From Sphingobacterium sp. HMA12 (GTDB lineage: Bacteria; Bacteroidota; Bacteroidia; Sphingobacteriales; Sphingobacteriaceae): a stretch of 64,000 bases of DNA. The translations under genes and the position numbers were made by a program. Below the pieces are notes generated by a model. It was not told where the DNA came from, searched no databases, and saw nothing but the letters and a program-made list of their open reading frames with translations. The stretch lies in the NCBI RefSeq assembly GCF_002933815.1, contig NZ_BEYR01000001.1:744001-808000 (forward strand). Direction: 5' to 3'. Below are positions 63,831 through 64,000 of this stretch, one piece after another. Numbering within the stretch: the first letter of the stretch is position 1; the number at the start of each line of letters is the position of its first letter.

Positions 63831-64000
63831 GTTATCGTTAAATTTGGTATGAGTAATCCCTGGACACGGTGTTTCTGTTGCCATGGACACCGTGTCTGCT
63901 ACCAGCGGAAATACTTCGTACATCCGTTAGTAGTAGGGGATCATATTTATAATGCTTTTGTTACCTTGGATTCTGAATGATTTCAGGATTTAAAACAATG

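Overview
The window looks like a chromosome segment of a Bacteroidota bacterium, most likely Sphingobacteriaceae (Sphingobacterium-like). The evidence is two SusC/SusD outer-membrane pairs, a TlpA-type redoxin with a DUF3738-like tail, a polysaccharide-utilisation locus with BACON, GH2, GH3 and GH99-like proteins, GldA/GldF/GldG-like transporter genes, DUF6266/DUF5675 proteins and TAnnTTTG-type promoter boxes. Genus is an inference; no rRNA or tRNA gene is visible.

Region 1 (about 1-17.4 kb) is an AT-rich defence island with scars of gene exchange. Its core is a same-strand run (1611-12716): an R-M control-protein-like XRE regulator with a two-site C-box, an m5C DNA methyltransferase, a DUF3883 nuclease-like protein, a MORC-like GHKL ATPase, a Z1 superfamily-II helicase, a PD-(D/E)XK (DUF4420) protein, an AIPR protein and a stand-alone EcoRII-N-like recognition domain. 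A divergent Vsr-like nuclease gene lies upstream. This matches the MORC/Z1-associated restriction-modification neighbourhoods described computationally by Iyer, Abhiman and Aravind, whose mechanism is poorly known. It is followed by a truncated DarT gene without DarG, an AlbA/Schlafen-type protein, fused remnants of an IS256-family transposase and a SnoaL-like gene, and a minus-strand cluster of five small unknown genes. A strong 100-nt closed stem with a promoter-like box in front and a T-run behind may be an unannotated small RNA.

Region 2 (17.4-28.5 kb) holds a SusC-SusD-TlpA/DUF3738 operon whose SusC start region contains a duplicated signal-peptide-like segment. It also has a convergent 73-residue two-cysteine peptide gene with a GC-rich, hairpin-rich upstream region, then AraC, LytTR-like and excisionase/MerR-like regulators.

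Region 3 (28.5-30.8 kb) has a GC-rich TTCGG/CCGAA hairpin cluster followed by a small prophage-like cassette (DUF6266, DUF5675, two short holin-like proteins).

Region 4 (30.8-52.2 kb) is a polysaccharide-utilisation locus. A large membrane-spanning Kelch/winged-helix regulator is transcribed away from SusC, SusD, a GH99-like lipoprotein, two very large GH2 enzymes (one with an N-terminal lectin-like domain) and a BACON/LRR lipoprotein. A convergent GH3 enzyme closes the locus. SusC/SusD would import oligosaccharides cut at the surface, and the GH2/GH3 enzymes would trim them in the periplasm. The glycan is not identifiable from sequence alone.

Region 5 (52.2-64 kb) carries an SDR oxidoreductase with an AraC regulator, relics including a MacB/FtsX-type permease fragment, and a minus-strand run of a GldA-like ATPase, a GldF-GldG fusion, two tandem MutS-like ATPases and an M16 metallopeptidase.
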